A program made the position numbers and the translations under genes. Shown here piece by piece: positions 12,516-13,395 of a stretch of DNA of 13,395 bases (position 1 is the first letter of the stretch; each line of letters opens with the position of its first letter). The notes beneath the pieces are model-generated. The model was given only the letters and a program-made list of their open reading frames with translations, did no database searches and was not told the DNA's origin. Source of the stretch: Eimeria necatrix (taxonomy: Eukaryota; Apicomplexa; Conoidasida; Eucoccidiorida; Eimeriidae); contig NW_013651814.1 of NCBI RefSeq assembly GCF_000499385.1, positions 1 to 13,395 of the forward strand. The letters run 5' to 3'.

Positions 12516-12530
12516 AACCCCACAGCAGCA

Positions 12531-12639
12531 ATGGCGGGCCCCATTTTGGAGAAGGAGGGAAGACAAAGGTCTTTGAAGGAGCAGCAGCGAAAACCCGAAG
12601 ATGAGGACTCCGAGGACAACCAGTCCCAGACCTCCGAGA
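12531..12639 (+). CDS. Transporter exon 1
   Basis: Thirty-six codons plus one base, hydrophilic and acidic toward the end, consistent with a cytosolic N-terminus. The donor GTAAACCC is the first unit of a CCCTAAA array. Confidence 0.6.
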
Positions 12640-13011
12640 GTAAACCCTAAACCCTAAACCCTAAACCCTAAACCCTAAATCAGCGTTTCGCGTTGCCAGT
12701 CCTCCCGCCGCCGCGGCGAGCGCAGGCCGCGTGCAGACCCGCCTGCGCGCTCGAGGCCCGCGGGACGCAGGGGCCGGGCCGGGGGTTTAGGGTCTAGGGT
12801 TTAGGGTTTAGGGTTTAGGGTTTAGGGTTTGCAGGCACTGGCGCGGAGGCCGAAGCCCGCGGGCTGCTGCAGTACGGCAAAAGGGCCAAACAACTTTCTT
12901 GGGGGGTTTTGCTGGCTTACGCGGCGCCCATGATAGGCGCGGGGGGAATGAACTTCACTCTCACCACTTTTGCTGCTTACTTCTACACAGATACCATGGG
13001 CCTGCCCCCCG
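12531..13011 (+). CDS. GPH/MFS_2-type transporter, first two exons (gene runs out of window)
   Basis: Exon 12531-12639 starts at ATG (MAGPILEKEGRQRSLKEQQR) and encodes a charged, Gln/Asp/Glu-rich tail. Its donor is GAGA|GTAAACCC, phase 1. Exon 12835-13011 (acceptor TTTGCAG) begins STGAEAEARGLLQYGKRAKQ and continues LSWGVLLAYAAPMIGAGGMN and FTLTTFAAYFYTDTMGLPP, phase 1 out at CCCG|GTAAACCC. The second segment looks like the first transmembrane region of glycoside-pentoside-hexuronide:cation symporters (MFS_2), whose members typically read FFYTDVLGI at this point. The substrate cannot be inferred from 95 residues. The start is the first ATG giving a frame that joins exon 2, although the frame is open further upstream. 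Confidence 0.6.
12640..12834 (+). repeat. Transporter intron 1 with CCCTAAA then TTTAGGG arrays
   Basis: CCCTAAA at 12641-12679 directly at the donor and TTTAGGG at 12783-12830, four bases before the acceptor GCAG. GC-rich unique DNA separates them. Confidence 0.87.
12835..13011 (+). CDS. Transporter exon 2, first membrane segment
   Basis: Fifty-eight codons in phase 1/phase 1. About 30 hydrophobic residues with Gly and aromatic residues follow a basic GKRAKQ stretch, ending in the FYTD-type motif. Confidence 0.7.
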
Positions 13012-13258
13012 GTAAACCCTAAACCCTAAACCCTAAACCCTAAACCCTAGGCGTAGACCCTAGGCATTAGGGGGATTGAACGCCACTCTCACAACTTTTG
13101 TGGTTATTTTTATACCGACACTATGGGGCTCCCCCCCCGTAAACCCTAAACCCTAAACCCTAAACCCTAAACCCTAAACCCTAAACCCTAAACGCTATAC
13201 TCTAGGCCCTCCCGCAGCCGCAGGGTCACCTGTCGTGCTGCGCATTGATTCCCGGGTT

Positions 13259-13310
<52 letters not shown>

Positions 13311-13395
13311 GTTTGCTGCTGCTGCTTCCCCTGCTCCGCCTTGCCTTCCGGCGCTTCCCCTCCTGCTGCTCCCCCCCCTTCCCTCCCCGCCTCCC
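13012..13395 (+). other. Downstream of transporter exon 2: CCCTAAA arrays, exon copy, CTG run
   Basis: CCCTAAA arrays at 13013-13050 and 13139-13200 flank the exon copy. A CTG run covers 13263-13312. After CCCGCAG at 13217 an open frame in the right phase runs to the window end (AGSPVVLRIDSRVPLLL then polyLeu), but it does not resemble the next part of an MFS_2 protein, so I do not call it an exon. Confidence 0.55.
13058..13138 (+). pseudogene. Tandem degenerate copy of the end of transporter exon 2
   Basis: Closely resembles 12928-13011 and is followed by the same GTAAACCC donor and CCCTAAA array, with a period of about 127 bases. Codons 13105-13137 encode YFYTDTMGLPP, identical to exon 2, while a one-base deletion near 13100 puts the upstream LNATLTTF in a different frame. 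No clear polypyrimidine acceptor precedes it. It may be a decayed duplicate or an alternative exon. Confidence 0.75.

Larger units (their letters stand above)
10632..12530. other. Intergenic region between the M3 peptidase and the transporter
   Basis: Contains a CCCTAAA array (10634-10676), AT-rich DNA with AATAAA at 10784-10789 and 10805-10810 that may serve 3' end formation, and TTTAGGG arrays at 10896-10939, 11027-11060 and 11188-11226. The 1.4 kb from 11227 has no telomere-like arrays, unlike the rest of the window, and probably holds the transporter promoter and 5' UTR. Palindrome copies lie at 11395 and 12261. Short open frames around 11806-12169 match nothing I recognise. No tRNA or rRNA signature was found. 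Confidence 0.6.

Noticed and set aside
190..13200. CRISPR-like array
   Set aside because: The repeats are 7-base telomere-like units without spacer structure, in a eukaryotic gene context.

Overview
The window looks like nuclear DNA of a coccidian apicomplexan, most likely an Eimeria species. The evidence is intron-rich genes, long CAG/CTG runs that fall in frame as Gln, Ser or Ala tracts, GGGGCCCC-type low-complexity blocks, and dozens of short telomere-like TTTAGGG/CCCTAAA arrays inside introns. All three genes I can support are on the + strand. I built their exons from protein-family similarity (from memory, no search run) plus splice phase, because the long uninterrupted open frames in this window are mostly repeat read-through.

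Layout. (1) 1-554: the 3' end of a ubiquilin/Dsk2-type ubiquitin receptor gene, two exons (1-170, 419-554), ending in a complete UBA domain; its stop codon lies inside a TTTAGGG array. (2) 555-2194: intergenic, with telomere-like arrays, AT-rich stretches, TGCATGCA-type motifs and a short GC-rich block. (3) 2195-10631: a complete 18-exon gene for a peptidase family M3A enzyme of the mitochondrial intermediate peptidase (MIP/Oct1) type. All 18 exons chain in phase to a coding length divisible by three (3,054 nt, about 1,017 residues), with an intact HELGH zinc motif, the third zinc ligand at the family spacing, and the C-terminal substrate-binding His/Tyr cluster. The protein is about 300 residues longer than human MIPEP because GC-rich, CAG and AT-rich repeats are inserted in frame. 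(4) 10632-12530: intergenic plus probable 5' flank of the next gene. (5) 12531-13395: the first two exons of a membrane transporter resembling the GPH/MFS_2 (sodium-sugar symporter) family, followed by a degenerate tandem copy of the end of exon 2 and a CTG run.

The three genes have no obvious shared pathway (ubiquitin-dependent quality control, mitochondrial presequence processing, solute transport). They look like independent housekeeping neighbours.

The most striking signal is the placement and polarity of the telomere-like arrays. In the introns defined by protein homology, CCCTAAA arrays begin within about a dozen bases of the donor (often the donor itself reads GTAAACCC), and TTTAGGG arrays usually end 4-20 bases before the acceptor. 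In all six introns that carry both, the order is CCCTAAA then TTTAGGG, so the intron ends could pair in the RNA. The same polarity occurs in miniature inside two exons. Other points of interest are a dispersed perfect 14-bp palindrome (GGTGTACGTACACC), which twice sits directly on a splice acceptor, and a duplicated transporter exon segment whose last eleven codons differ only by synonymous changes.
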